Source of the DNA: Microvirga alba
Lineage (GTDB): Bacteria > Pseudomonadota > Alphaproteobacteria > Rhizobiales > Beijerinckiaceae
Assembly: GCF_015694465.1 (NCBI RefSeq)
Contig: NZ_JADQDO010000001.1
Location: forward strand, 868,001-932,000
Direction of reading: 5' to 3'
DNA: 64,000 nucleotides
Part shown: positions 9,501-17,578 of the stretch, piece by piece
Numbering within the stretch: the first letter of the stretch is position 1
Layout: each line of letters opens with the position of its first letter
The notes under the pieces: model-generated
The model's database searches: none
Seen by the model: only the letters and a program-made list of their open reading frames with translations
Told to the model about the DNA's origin: nothing
Position numbers and translations under genes: made by a program

Positions 9501-10028
9501 CGGGTACAGACCTGGGTCGATTTCGCCCGGTCCGTGAAAGCGGGCAACTCGGTCGGGCGCGTCGCCGCCACCGTGCTCGACCGCCAGGAGCGCCGCACCA
9601 AGACCGGCAACAAGATGGGCATTCTCACCCTCTCGGATCAGACCGGGCATTTCGAGGCCATCATCTTCTCCGAAGGGCTGCAGCGCCTGCGCGAGGTTTT
9701 GGAACCCGGCAGCGCCGTCGTCCTCATGCTCCAGGCGGGCGTCGAGGGCGAAGAGGTGAGGGCGCGGATCGGCATGGCCGAGCCGCTGGAAGAGGCTGTC
9801 GCCAAATTCCAGAAGGGCATGCGCATCTTCCTGCGCGACGAGCGCCCCATCGCCAGCGTCTATGAACGGCTACGGGCGCGCGGGGAGGGGGAAGTGTCCC
9901 TTGTCCTGATCCTCGACGAGGGCGACCGGGAGGTAGAGGTGAAGCTTCCCGGTAAGTACCTCGCCACGCCCCAGATCGCCGGCGCGCTCCGCGCCGTGCC
10001 GGGGGTGGTTGACGTGCAGATGAGTTGA
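6555..10028 (+). CDS. dnaE: DNA polymerase III subunit alpha
   Basis: 1157 residues, the normal DnaE1 length. An N-terminal PHP domain starts at FVHLHVHSSYSLLEGA (about residues 10-25) and continues in ALTDTNNLFGALEF. The C-family polymerase core has GPGRGSGAGSLVAYAL near residue 370 and the catalytic aspartates in MPDFDIDFC near residue 412. Helix-hairpin-helix and OB-fold regions (VGRVAATVLDRQERRTKTG near residue 1000) follow. It is the replicative polymerase subunit of the Pol III holoenzyme. It is transcribed alone after the peptide gene's terminator; a palindromic repeat follows directly. The antisense strand carries very long open frames caused by GC-rich codon use, with no protein resemblance. 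Confidence 0.97.
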   Translation: MTRILQDIGFVHLHVHSSYSLLEGALKIAQLAKLATADKQPALALTDTNNLFGALEFSEKLAGSGIQPIAGVQLSVLFEEPDPAARLAPLPSNIVLLAQNDEGYRNLMRLVSHAYFGVPLGEAPRVAAPILSTHCEGLIALTGGFTGPLDNALRNGGRQDLAQARLDVLKHAFGHQLYVEIQRHGLTDERLVEGELIALADRNGLPIVAANEPFFSTASDYEAHDALLAIADGRIVSDDNRRRLSPQHDFKTRKQMMELFADLPDALHASVEIAMRCATRVTTRKPILPSFGVGSDAVVFDEGEELKRQAEAGLVQRLAAHGPAPGLTEQDYHDRLAFEVEVIRRMKYPGYFLIVADFIKWAKDHNIPVGPGRGSGAGSLVAYALTITDLDPLRFGLLFERFLNPERVSMPDFDIDFCVEGRERVIEYVQQRYGEEQVAQIITFGTLLARGVMRDVGRVLEMPYGQVDKLTKLVPQNPANPVTLAQAIEGEPKLQAAIEEEPVVARMLNMAQKLEGLHRHASTHAAGVVIGDRPLQELVPLYRDPKTGMRVTQYNMKWVEQAGLVKFDFLGLKTLTVLNTAVELIRRTGVEVDLSALPLDDRKTYEMLCRGETVGVFQVESVGMRKALVEMETDRFEDIIALVALYRPGPMANIPVYCARKLGKDEHNKKDWYSHPKLEPVLRETFGIIVYQEQVMEVAKVLSGYSLGDADLLRRAMGKKIKSEMDAQRERFVSGAVGGDLDKVKANEIFDLLAKFADYGFNKSHAAAYALVAFQTAYLKANFPVEFMAASMTLDLDNTDKLSEFRREAQRLGIKVEPPSVNRSGVVFDVKYDAEGKGAILYALAAVKGVGRQAIESLIEARGDKPFKDLADFARRINPRMLNKRTLENLIAAGAFDELEPDRAKASASVDAMMSLAQQSHEAANGGMIDMFGGVASADVQLRISHYEPWPPSIKLQKEYDAVGFFLSGHPLDEYGDLLKKLRVQTWVDFARSVKAGNSVGRVAATVLDRQERRTKTGNKMGILTLSDQTGHFEAIIFSEGLQRLREVLEPGSAVVLMLQAGVEGEEVRARIGMAEPLEEAVAKFQKGMRIFLRDERPIASVYERLRARGEGEVSLVLILDEGDREVEVKLPGKYLATPQIAGALRAVPGVVDVQMS

Positions 10029-10038
10029 TAGCGCGCCG

Positions 10039-10179
10039 TCATTCCGGGGCCGCGCAGCGGAGCCCGGAACCCAGAACCGTCGACGTGCTGGGACAAGCCA
10101 CGCCCGTTCCCGCTGCATCCTTTCCGGAACCGTTGCGTTTATGGGTTCCGGGTTCTCGCTCCGCTCGCCCCGGAATGAC
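10039..10179. repeat. GTCATTCCGG extragenic palindromic element, copy d
   Basis: Left arm GTCATTCCGGGGCCGCGC and right arm CCGCTCGCCCCGGAATGAC flank a middle of about 60 nt. It begins only 11 nt after the dnaE stop, so it would form the 3' end of the dnaE mRNA. Confidence 0.85.
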
Positions 10180-10187
10180 GCAATCCC

Positions 10188-10293
10188 CTTCCGATGTCTC
10201 GCCCTCAGCCGAAGGTTGCATCTCGAAGGAGGGTCCAGCGCTGGAGACGCCTCGCCCTTCGAGACGGGCTTTAGGCCCTCCTCAGGGTGAGGC
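10188..10293. repeat. CTTCGAGACGGGC / CCTCAGGGTGAGG type extragenic repeat
   Basis: Contains CTCGCCCTTCGAGACGGGC...GGCCCTCCTCAGGGTGAGG, an imperfect inverted repeat that recurs before pyrH (14430-14526). Together with copy d it fills the 330-nt gap between dnaE and the ABC genes; nothing else is visible there. Confidence 0.7.
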
Positions 10294-10362
10294 TCTGTTG
10301 AGGCTGGGAAGGGGACTGGAAAAGGTTCAGCGCGACGGCATTTCATGCTAGGCAGCGTTCCC

Positions 10363-11334
10363 ATGAAACCGCTCGACAACAGACACGCTCAGCCTTCCGG
10401 CAACCCGGCGGGTTCGGTCATTTCGGTCACGGGGCTAGGCAAGACCTACGCTTCCGGCTTCCAGGCGCTGCGGAATGTGGATCTTGAGATTCGCCGGGGC
10501 GAGATTTTCGCGCTGCTGGGGCCGAACGGGGCCGGGAAGACGACGCTGATCAGCATTATCTGCGGCATCGTCAATCCGAGCACGGGCGTCGTGCTTGCCG
10601 ACGGCCATGACATCGTTCGCGATTACCGGGCAGCCCGCACGAAGATCGGCCTCGTTCCGCAGGAATTGTCGACGGACGCCTTCGAGAGCGTCTGGGACAC
10701 GGTGAAGTTCAGTCGCGGCCTGTTCGGCAAGGCGGCAAACCCAGCCCTTATCGAGAAGATCCTCAAGGACCTGTCCCTCTGGGAGAAGAAGGACAGTAAG
10801 ATCATGACGCTCTCCGGCGGCATGAAGCGCCGTGTCATGATCGCCAAGGCCCTGTCGCACGAGCCGACGATCCTGTTTCTCGACGAGCCGACCGCGGGTG
10901 TCGATGTGGAGTTGCGGCGGGACATGTGGGAGATGGTCCGCGCCTTGAGAGACAACGGCGTCACCATCATCCTGACCACCCACTACATCGAGGAGGCCGA
11001 GGAAATGGCCGACCGGATCGGGGTGATCAACAAGGGCGAGATCATCCTGGTCGAAGACAAGACCGTGCTGATGCATAAGCTCGGAAGGAAGCAGCTCATC
11101 CTGCAGCTCCAGAATCCGCTCATGGCGCTTCCCGCTGCCCTTTCCGGCTACGATCTCGCCTTGGCGGAAGGGGGCTTCCAGCTCGTCTATACCTTCGACG
11201 CGCAGAGCGAAGAGACCGGCATTGCCGGTCTGCTGCGGCTGCTCGGGGAGCAGGGAATCGACTTCAAGGATCTTCAGACCTCGCAAAGCTCGCTGGAAGA
11301 CATCTTCGTCGATCTGGTCAGGGGGCGCGCATGA
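10363..11334 (+). CDS. ABC transporter ATP-binding protein (YadG/DrrA-like)
   Basis: 323 residues from the ATG at 10363; an ATG at 10345 would add six. Motifs: Walker [10 protein letters not shown] (about residues 52-60), Q-loop [10 protein letters not shown], signature LSGGMKRR (near 148), Walker [13 protein letters not shown] (near 170) and switch His TTHYIEE. A C-terminal extension of about 90 residues follows, ending in [16 protein letters not shown], the usual tail of ABC-2 drug/polysaccharide-type exporters. It overlaps the permease gene by 4 nt (ATGA), so the two form an export complex. The substrate is unknown. Confidence 0.88.
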   Translation: MKPLDNRHAQPSGNPAGSVISVTGLGKTYASGFQALRNVDLEIRRGEIFALLGPNGAGKTTLISIICGIVNPSTGVVLADGHDIVRDYRAARTKIGLVPQELSTDAFESVWDTVKFSRGLFGKAANPALIEKILKDLSLWEKKDSKIMTLSGGMKRRVMIAKALSHEPTILFLDEPTAGVDVELRRDMWEMVRALRDNGVTIILTTHYIEEAEEMADRIGVINKGEIILVEDKTVLMHKLGRKQLILQLQNPLMALPAALSGYDLALAEGGFQLVYTFDAQSEETGIAGLLRLLGEQGIDFKDLQTSQSSLEDIFVDLVRGRA

Positions 11335-12092
11335 ACCTTCACGCGATCAAGGCCATCTATCTCTTCGAGATGGCGCGCACCTGGCGCACGCTGATGGAGA
11401 GCATCGCCTCGCCGGTGATCTCCACCTCGCTCTATTTCATCGTCTTCGGCTCGGCCATCGGCTCGCGCATCGCGGACGTCGACGGGATCAGCTATGGCGC
11501 GTTCATCGTCCCGGGGTTGATCATGCTGTCGATCCTCACCGAGAGCATCTCGAATGCGGCCTTCGGCATCTACATGCCGAAATTCTCAGGCACCATCTAC
11601 GAGCTGCTCTCGGCTCCCGTCTCCGCAATGGAGACGGTGATCGGCTATGTGGGGGCGGCCGCGAGCAAGTCGATCATTCTCGGCACCATCATTCTGGTGA
11701 CCGCCCGGCTGTTCGTGGATTTTTCCGTCGACCATCCCGTCTGGATGGTGGCCTTCCTCGTGCTGACCGCCGTCACCTTCAGCCTGTTCGGCTTCATCAT
11801 CGGGATCTGGGCGGACAGTTTCCAAAGGCTGCAGTTGATCCCCCTGATGATCGTGACGCCGCTCACCTTCCTGGGCGGGAGCTTCTATTCCATCAACATG
11901 CTGCCGCCGTTCTGGCAGAATGTCGCCCTGTTCAACCCCGTGGTCTACCTCGTCAGCGGCTTCCGCTGGAGCTTTTACGGGGTGGCGGACGTGAATATCG
12001 CGGTCAGCCTCGGCATGACCCTGGTCTTCATGCTGGCCTGCCTGACGGGGATATGGTGGATTTTCCGTACGGGGTATCGGCTCAAGGCCTGA
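11331..12092 (+). CDS. ABC-2 type transporter permease (YadH-like)
   Basis: 253 residues with about six membrane helices and the ABC-2 signature near the C-terminal half ([19 protein letters not shown], then [17 protein letters not shown]). The start overlaps the stop of the ATPase gene (ATGA). With that ATPase it forms a two-gene exporter of the YadGH/NodIJ-like group; the cargo cannot be told from sequence. The pair stands alone between dnaE and rpsB. Confidence 0.88.
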   Translation: MNLHAIKAIYLFEMARTWRTLMESIASPVISTSLYFIVFGSAIGSRIADVDGISYGAFIVPGLIMLSILTESISNAAFGIYMPKFSGTIYELLSAPVSAMETVIGYVGAAASKSIILGTIILVTARLFVDFSVDHPVWMVAFLVLTAVTFSLFGFIIGIWADSFQRLQLIPLMIVTPLTFLGGSFYSINMLPPFWQNVALFNPVVYLVSGFRWSFYGVADVNIAVSLGMTLVFMLACLTGIWWIFRTGYRLKA

Positions 12093-12104
12093 GGCGGGGA
12101 GAGC

Positions 12105-12152
12105 ATTTCGGTTCGTTCGGGGCAGTTTTCGCGTCTAGCGTGACCGAAATCG
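12105..12152. repeat. Inverted repeat ATTTCGGT...ACCGAAAT after the ABC exporter
   Basis: Eight-base inverted arms about 30 nt apart in the gap between the exporter and the rpsB promoter. There is no T tract, so it may be a processing/termination structure or another repeat type. Confidence 0.35.
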
Positions 12153-12181
12153 CCCGATCCCGCCCCTGATGGCGCTCTGAC

Positions 12182-12210
12182 TTGCCATTCGATGGGTTTT
12201 CCCTTATACG
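12182..12210 (+). promoter_or_regulatory. Candidate rpsB promoter
   Basis: TTGCCA (12182-12187) and TATACG (12205-12210) are 17 nt apart, matching the sigma-70 consensus at five and four positions. The implied leader of about 95 nt contains the 12-bp palindrome CCGGTCGACCGG (12266-12277), a possible hairpin in front of rpsB. Confidence 0.5.
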
Positions 12211-12314
12211 CGCGTCCATCCCACACGCGGAGCTTGCCTCATGATTCAATGAGGTGTCCCGGTGGCCGGTCGACCGGTCCACTGCTCCGCGGAGGCTCAA
12301 CCGGAGAAAAGACA

Positions 12315-13325
12315 ATGGCTCTTCCTGAATTTTCCATGCGTTCGCTGCTCGAAGCCGGCGCGCATTTCGGCCACCAATCCCACCGCTGGAACCCGAAGAT
12401 GGGTCAATACATCTTCGGCACCCGCAACAACATCCATATCATCGACCTCGCCCAGACGGTTCCGATGCTGCACCGCGCCCTCCAGGCCGTCAGCGATACG
12501 GTCGCCAAGGGCGGTCGCGTGCTGTTCGTCGGCACGAAGCGTCAGGCTGCCGATTCGGTCGCCGATGCGGCCAAGCGTTCGGCTCAGTACTACGTGAATG
12601 CTCGCTGGCTCGGCGGCATGCTGACCAACTGGAAGACGATTTCTGGCTCGATCTCGCGTCTGCGCAAGGTCGACGAGATCCTCGCCGGCGGCGGCCAGGG
12701 CCTCACGAAGAAAGAGCGCCTCATGCTCGCTCGTGAGAAGGACAAGCTCGAGCGCGCTCTCGGCGGCATCAAGGACATGGGCGGCACGCCCGACCTGATC
12801 TTCGTCATCGACACCAACAAGGAGCAGCTCGCGATCCAGGAGGCCCGTCGCCTCGGTATCCCGGTTGCAGCGATCGTCGACACCAACTCCGATCCGGACG
12901 GCATCACCTTCCCGGTCCCGGCGAACGACGACGCGGGCCGCGCGATCCAGCTCTATTGCGACCTGATCGCCCGCGCTGCGCTCGACGGTATTTCCCGTGG
13001 CGCTGGCGCCATGGGCATCGATATCGGCGAGTCCGAGAACCCGATGGCTGAAGAGCTTCCGGCTCACGACGCCGGTTCGGAGCAGGGCGAGACGTTCGAG
13101 CGCCTGGCCGCTCCGCGTGGCGCGCCGGACGATTTGACCAAGCTCACGGGCGTTGGCCCGCAGCTCGAGAAGAAGCTCAACGAGGCTGGCGTGTTCCATT
13201 ACTGGCAGTTCGCCGCCATGCAGCCGGGCGACGTCGCCCAGCTCGACAAGGACCTGAAGCTCAACGGCCGCGTCGAGCGCGATGGCTGGCTTGGCCAGGC
13301 CCGGGCGATGATCGAAGCCGCCTAA
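12315..13325 (+). CDS. rpsB: 30S ribosomal protein S2 with C-terminal helix-hairpin-helix extension
   Basis: 336 residues from the ATG at 12315, which has GGAG 9-12 nt upstream; the in-frame sequence before it is not S2-like. Residues 1 to about 230 are canonical S2 ([52 protein letters not shown]). An acidic linker then leads to a tail (about 272-336) with [30 protein letters not shown] and [16 protein letters not shown]. This resembles the helix-hairpin-helix tail also seen on some alphaproteobacterial L21 proteins. Standard S2 is about 240-260 residues, so the tail is a lineage feature. It is followed by tsf, the nearly universal partner. Confidence 0.95.
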   Translation: MALPEFSMRSLLEAGAHFGHQSHRWNPKMGQYIFGTRNNIHIIDLAQTVPMLHRALQAVSDTVAKGGRVLFVGTKRQAADSVADAAKRSAQYYVNARWLGGMLTNWKTISGSISRLRKVDEILAGGGQGLTKKERLMLAREKDKLERALGGIKDMGGTPDLIFVIDTNKEQLAIQEARRLGIPVAAIVDTNSDPDGITFPVPANDDAGRAIQLYCDLIARAALDGISRGAGAMGIDIGESENPMAEELPAHDAGSEQGETFERLAAPRGAPDDLTKLTGVGPQLEKKLNEAGVFHYWQFAAMQPGDVAQLDKDLKLNGRVERDGWLGQARAMIEAA

Positions 13326-13375
13326 GACCGGCTTGGCGCCGCACGTTTTTGCGGTGCTGCTTGAGTGAAGTGATC

Positions 13376-13402
13376 GAGCCCGGCGTTCCTTGAGCGCCGG
13401 GC
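13376..13402 (+). terminator. Intercistronic hairpin rpsB-tsf
   Basis: GAGCCCGGCG-TTCCTTGA-GCGCCGGGCTC is a strong stem followed by CCTATT, with no proper T tract. It lies in the rpsB-tsf gap, where many bacteria attenuate transcription or process mRNA to set the S2:EF-Ts ratio. A smaller CCGCA/TGCGG hairpin sits at 13338-13357. Confidence 0.5.
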
Positions 13403-13435
13403 TCCCTATTGTATGAACCCGTGAAAGGACGAGCC

Positions 13436-14365
13436 ATGGCGAACATTACCGCTGCGATGGTGAAAGAGCTGCGCGAGACGACCAGCGCCGGCATGATGGA
13501 CTGCAAGACGGCCCTCAACGAGACCAACGGCGACCTTGAGGCGGCGATCGACTGGCTGCGCAAGAAGGGCCTCTCGAAGGCCGCCAAGAAGGCTGGCCGC
13601 GTTGCGGCTGAGGGCCTTGTCGCAGTGGAATCGTCGGGCCACACGGCTACGATCCTCGAAGTGAACTCCGAGACGGACTTCGTCGCCCGTAACGACCAGT
13701 TCCAGGCTTTCGCCCGCGAAGCGGCCAAGATCGCTCTCATGGGCAAGGGCACGGTTGAGGATCTCGAAGCCGCGCATTTCCCGGGTTCGCAGACGACCGT
13801 GAAGGACCGCCTTCAGGAGCTGATCGCCACCATCGGCGAGAACATGACCCTGCGCCGCGTCTCGAAGCTTGAAGTCTCCAAGGGTGTGATCGCATCTTAC
13901 GTCCACAACGTGGTCAGCGAAGGCCTCGGCAAGATCGGCGTTCTTGTGGCGTTGGAATCGGAAGGCGACGTGACCTCCCTGAGCACGCTGGGCCGCCAGA
14001 TCGCCATGCACATCGCCGCGACCAACCCGGTCGCCGTCGACGCGTCGGGCGTCGATGCCGCGACGGTCGAGCGCGAGAGCAACATTCTGCGTGAGAAGAA
14101 TGCCGGCAAGCCGGAGAACGTCATGCAGAAGATCATCGAGAGCGGCCTCAAGAGCTACTACAAGGAGGTCACCCTCCTCGAGCAGCCCTTCGTGCACGAT
14201 TCCTCGAAGACCGTGGCTCAGGTTCTGAAAGAGGCCGAGTCGAAGGCTGGTAAGCCGGTGACCCTCAAGAGCTTCGTCCGCTATGCCCTCGGGGAGGGCA
14301 TCGAGAAGGAGGAAGCTCCTGACTTCGCCGCCGAGGTCGCCGCGGCGGCCGGTACGAAGGCCTAA
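13436..14365 (+). CDS. tsf: Translation elongation factor Ts
   Basis: 309 residues from the ATG at 13436, preceded by AAAGGAC. The N-terminal UBA-like module is [20 protein letters not shown]. The EF-Tu-contacting core has the TDFVARN motif near residue 80, followed by two subdomains (KIGVLVALE and [12 protein letters not shown]). The length is close to the 307-310 usual in Rhizobiales. EF-Ts recycles EF-Tu-GDP in the cytoplasm. It lies between rpsB and pyrH and ends in a clear terminator. Confidence 0.97.
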   Translation: MANITAAMVKELRETTSAGMMDCKTALNETNGDLEAAIDWLRKKGLSKAAKKAGRVAAEGLVAVESSGHTATILEVNSETDFVARNDQFQAFAREAAKIALMGKGTVEDLEAAHFPGSQTTVKDRLQELIATIGENMTLRRVSKLEVSKGVIASYVHNVVSEGLGKIGVLVALESEGDVTSLSTLGRQIAMHIAATNPVAVDASGVDAATVERESNILREKNAGKPENVMQKIIESGLKSYYKEVTLLEQPFVHDSSKTVAQVLKEAESKAGKPVTLKSFVRYALGEGIEKEEAPDFAAEVAAAAGTKA

Positions 14366-14380
14366 AATCGAACAAATACA

Positions 14381-14406
14381 AACGGCGGCGCTTCAGCCGC
14401 CGTTTT
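14381..14406 (+). terminator. Rho-independent terminator after tsf
   Basis: AACGGCGGC-GCTTCA-GCCGCCGTT followed by TT: a 9-bp perfect stem ending in a T run, 16 nt after the tsf stop. It separates rpsB-tsf from pyrH-frr. Confidence 0.8.
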
Positions 14407-14429
14407 CATGAGAGGCATAGGGCATGCCC

Positions 14430-14526
14430 CTCATCCTGAGGAGCCGCAAAGCTCCAAGGATGTTCAGCGTGCACTGGAAACGCCTCATCCTTCGAGACGG
14501 GCCTTGCGGCCCTCCTCGGGATGAGG
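14430..14526. repeat. CTTCGAGACGGGC / CCTCGGGATGAGG type extragenic repeat
   Basis: Same family as 10188-10293: CTCATCCTTCGAGACGGGC...GCCCTCCTCGGGATGAGG forms an imperfect palindrome, preceded by a second arm CTCATCCTGAGGAGC. It lies between the tsf terminator and pyrH, so pyrH must have its own promoter inside or after it. Confidence 0.7.
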
Positions 14527-14570
14527 CTGCGGTGACGCTTCTGAGTGCAATGAGAGAGAGAGGTCTGACG

Positions 14571-15284
14571 GTGACGAAGTTTCGGCGCATCCTGGTGAAG
14601 CTCTCGGGTGAGGCTTTGATGGCCCCCGATGGATATTGGCTCGATCCCCAGACCCTGTCGGGTCTTGCCGAGGACCTTGCCGAGGCGACCCGCGCCGGAT
14701 TCGAGATCGCCCTGGTCATCGGCGGCGGCAACATCATCCGTGGTGCGCGCATGAGCGCCGCCGGCTGGATCGACCGCCCCACGGCCGATTCCATGGGTAT
14801 GCTCGGCACGGTCATGAACTCGCTTGCCATCGAGACCGCCCTGAACGCTGCCGGCGTCGATGCCCGCACCATGTCGGCGGTGTCGATGCCGACGATTTGC
14901 GAGACCTACGCCCGTCAACCGGCCCTGCACCACCTCGACAAGGGCCAGGTCTTGGTTCTCGCCGGCGGCACCGGCAATCCGTTCTTCACCACGGACACCG
15001 CCGCCGTGCTCCGGGCGGCCGAATTGCGTTGCGACGCGGTTCTCAAGGCCACTCAGGTCGATGGCGTCTATTCCGCAGACCCCAAGCAGGACCCCAATGC
15101 GGTCCGCTTCGACCGCCTGACCCATGACGAGGCCATCGCCAAGGATTTGAAGGTGATGGACACGGCGGCCTTCGCGCTTGCCCGTGAAAGCCGCCTCCCG
15201 ATCATCGTCGGCTCGGTCCATGCGCCGAGTTCGGTGACGGCACTTCTCCTGGGAAAAGTCCACTCCACCGTTGTGGCTCCTTGA
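14571..15284 (+). CDS. pyrH: UMP kinase
   Basis: 237 residues from the GTG at 14571, chosen because GAGAGAGAGG lies 8-16 nt upstream and the family begins near FRRILVKLSGEAL. An in-frame ATG at 14550 would add seven residues. Motifs of the amino-acid kinase fold: KLSGEALM, VIGGGNIIRG, DSMGMLGTVMN, VLAGGTGNPFFTTDTAA and ATQVDGVYSADPK. It phosphorylates UMP to UDP in pyrimidine synthesis. frr follows 71 nt downstream. Confidence 0.94.
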   Translation: MTKFRRILVKLSGEALMAPDGYWLDPQTLSGLAEDLAEATRAGFEIALVIGGGNIIRGARMSAAGWIDRPTADSMGMLGTVMNSLAIETALNAAGVDARTMSAVSMPTICETYARQPALHHLDKGQVLVLAGGTGNPFFTTDTAAVLRAAELRCDAVLKATQVDGVYSADPKQDPNAVRFDRLTHDEAIAKDLKVMDTAAFALARESRLPIIVGSVHAPSSVTALLLGKVHSTVVAP

Positions 15285-15355
15285 TTTATGGGCCTTGATG
15301 CAAGGGCTTCGGAAGCGTAAGCCCGTTTGAATAGTTCGCGTAAGGACAGACTACG

Positions 15356-15916
15356 ATGGCCAACACTTTTGACCTCGCTGATGTGAAGCGCCGCATGCAG
15401 GGCGCGATCAATGCTTTCAAGCATGATTTGGGCAGTCTCCGCACCGGCCGTGCCTCGCCCGGTCTTCTCGATCCGCTCCAGATCGACGCCTACGGCTCCC
15501 TGATGCCGATTTCCCAGGTCGCGACGGTCAGCGTGCCTGAGCCGCGCCTGCTCAGCGTTCAAGTCTGGGACCGGAGCATGGTTGCTGCCGTGGAGAAGGC
15601 CATTCGGGAATCCGATCTCGGTCTCAACCCGCAGACCGAAGGCCAGGTGATCCGCCTGCGCATCCCCGAGATGAACGAGCAGCGCCGCAAGGAGATGGTG
15701 AAGGTTTCGCACAAATACGCGGAAGAGGCGCGCGTCGCCGTCCGCCATGTCCGCCGCGACGGCCTCGACCTGCTCAAGAAACTCGAGAAGGACCACGCGA
15801 TCAGCGAGGACGACAGCAAGCGTCACGGCGATCAGGTTCAGAAAGCGACCGATCAGTTCGTCGCCGAAATCGACAGCCTCGTGGCGGCGAAGGAAAAGGA
15901 AATCATGCAGGTTTAA
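15356..15916 (+). CDS. frr: Ribosome recycling factor
   Basis: 186 residues, the family's normal size. Signatures: [13 protein letters not shown] near the start, then [22 protein letters not shown], and the C-terminal helix with [14 protein letters not shown] and [18 protein letters not shown]. With EF-G it splits post-termination ribosomes. Preceded by AAGGAC and followed after 28 nt by uppS. Confidence 0.96.
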   Translation: MANTFDLADVKRRMQGAINAFKHDLGSLRTGRASPGLLDPLQIDAYGSLMPISQVATVSVPEPRLLSVQVWDRSMVAAVEKAIRESDLGLNPQTEGQVIRLRIPEMNEQRRKEMVKVSHKYAEEARVAVRHVRRDGLDLLKKLEKDHAISEDDSKRHGDQVQKATDQFVAEIDSLVAAKEKEIMQV

Positions 15917-15944
15917 GACCAGCCTGCATTTGGAAAACGCGCTC

Positions 15945-16712
15945 ATGAGTGGTGAAGCCAAGCGATCGGCCCCGAACCCAGCCCGTGAACCAACGGGCGA
16001 GGGCGCGCCGGCGCATGTCGCCATCATCATGGACGGGAATGGCCGGTGGGCCGCCCAACGCGGCTTGCCCCGCTTCGAGGGCCATCGGCGTGGTGTCGAG
16101 GCGATCCGGCGGGCCGTGCGCACGGCGGGCGATCTCGGGATTCGGTATCTGACGGTGTACAGCTTCTCGGCAGAGAACTGGCGGCGTCCGGCTCAGGAGG
16201 TCTCCGACCTCATGGGCCTCCTGAAGCGCTTCGTCCGGCACGATCTCGCCGACCTGCACGCCAGCAACATCCGTGTCAGAATCATCGGAGAGCGGGAGGC
16301 GCTTGCCGCCGATATCCGGCTTCTCCTCGATGAAGCCGAGCAGCTGACCCGGGCGAATACCGGCCTGACCCTTGTCATCGCCTTCAATTATGGCGGCCGG
16401 CAGGAAATCGTGCAGGCGATGCGGTCGCTTGCGCGGCAGGTCCAGGCGGGGACGCTCGATCCGGCCGCTATCGATGTTGCGACGGTCGAGGGCGCGCTCG
16501 ACACCCACGGAATCCCTGATCCGGATCTCGTGATCCGAACCTCCGGCGAGCAGCGGATTTCGAACTTCCTGACCTGGCAGACGGCCTATTCCGAATTCAT
16601 CTTCATCCCGACCTATTGGCCGGACTTCGACGACGCAACCTTCCGGGCCGCCATCGAGGAGTACAACAGGCGCGAGCGCCGCTTCGGCGGCCTGAGCGTT
16701 CGGGCGGGCTGA
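15945..16712 (+). CDS. uppS: Isoprenyl transferase (undecaprenyl diphosphate synthase)
   Basis: 255 residues from the ATG at 15945. Catalytic Asp30 lies in [23 protein letters not shown] and the substrate-binding segment [15 protein letters not shown] follow, as in cis-prenyltransferases. It builds the C55 lipid carrier for peptidoglycan and LPS from IPP and FPP. The N-terminal 22 residues are a polar, variable extension. The cdsA start is 2 nt past its stop, so the genes are translationally coupled. Confidence 0.95.
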   Translation: MSGEAKRSAPNPAREPTGEGAPAHVAIIMDGNGRWAAQRGLPRFEGHRRGVEAIRRAVRTAGDLGIRYLTVYSFSAENWRRPAQEVSDLMGLLKRFVRHDLADLHASNIRVRIIGEREALAADIRLLLDEAEQLTRANTGLTLVIAFNYGGRQEIVQAMRSLARQVQAGTLDPAAIDVATVEGALDTHGIPDPDLVIRTSGEQRISNFLTWQTAYSEFIFIPTYWPDFDDATFRAAIEEYNRRERRFGGLSVRAG

Positions 16713-16714
16713 GG

Positions 16715-17572
16715 ATGGGGGGAGAACAAGGGACTTCCCTGAAGCACAACACGAAGCAAGGCGCTTCGAGGGAGTTGAGCGCCCGCGTCGCGTCCGCTCT
16801 CGTGCTGATCCCCGTGGCCCTTTTGGCTGCTTATTGGGGCGGCGTGCCGTTCGCCCTGTTCTGGCTTGCTGCCGGCGTCGCCATGATGGTCGAGTGGACC
16901 AACATGACCCGTGTCGCGCCTTTGAGGCCGGTGCAGATCGTCTTTGGAATCGGCCTGGCGGCCCTGACGTTCCTCCATATGACCGACGCCGCTTTCGGGG
17001 TGTCGGTTCTTGCCAGTATCGCGTTCATGCTCGCGGGCTCTGTTCTCGCACGAGGCGCCAGCGGCAAGGCCTGGGCGGTTTCCGGCTTCGCCTACGGCGC
17101 CATTATCGTTCTTGTCCCGCCGATTGTCCGCGCGCACCCAAATCTCGGCCTGATCGGGCTTTTGTGGATGTTCGCGGTCGTTTGGGCGACGGACATCGCG
17201 GCTTACTTCACGGGGCGGGCCCTCGGCGGCCCGAAATTGTGGCCGCAGGTCAGCCCGAAGAAGACGTGGTCCGGTTTCGCCGGTGGCCTCGTCGCCGGTG
17301 CGGCCGGTGGTGTCCTCGTCGCCTGGGGCGCGCAGCACTTCGGCCTGATGCCGCCCTTCAGCCTTCGCAACACGCTGATGCTGTCCATGGTCGCTTCGGT
17401 TGCAAGCCAGCTCGGCGATTTGGGCGAGTCGGCGCTCAAACGGCATTGCGACGTGAAAGATTCGAGCCATTTAATACCCGGCCATGGCGGCGTCATGGAC
17501 CGGCTCGATGGTTTTTGGGCCGTATCTCTGATTCTTGGGCTCGTTCTCCTGACCATTCGATTGGCAGAATAG
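16715..17572 (+). CDS. cdsA: Phosphatidate cytidylyltransferase
   Basis: 285 residues with about seven to eight membrane helices. The CDP-alcohol synthase signature is near the C-terminus: ESALKRHCDVKDSSHLIPGH, then GGVMDRLDGF. Start set at the ATG at 16715, 2 nt after uppS and preceded by GAGG; upstream in-frame sequence lies inside uppS. It makes CDP-diacylglycerol for phospholipid synthesis at the inner membrane. dxr starts 6 nt after its stop. Confidence 0.94.
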   Translation: MGGEQGTSLKHNTKQGASRELSARVASALVLIPVALLAAYWGGVPFALFWLAAGVAMMVEWTNMTRVAPLRPVQIVFGIGLAALTFLHMTDAAFGVSVLASIAFMLAGSVLARGASGKAWAVSGFAYGAIIVLVPPIVRAHPNLGLIGLLWMFAVVWATDIAAYFTGRALGGPKLWPQVSPKKTWSGFAGGLVAGAAGGVLVAWGAQHFGLMPPFSLRNTLMLSMVASVASQLGDLGESALKRHCDVKDSSHLIPGHGGVMDRLDGFWAVSLILGLVLLTIRLAE

Positions 17573-17578
17573 ATCAAT

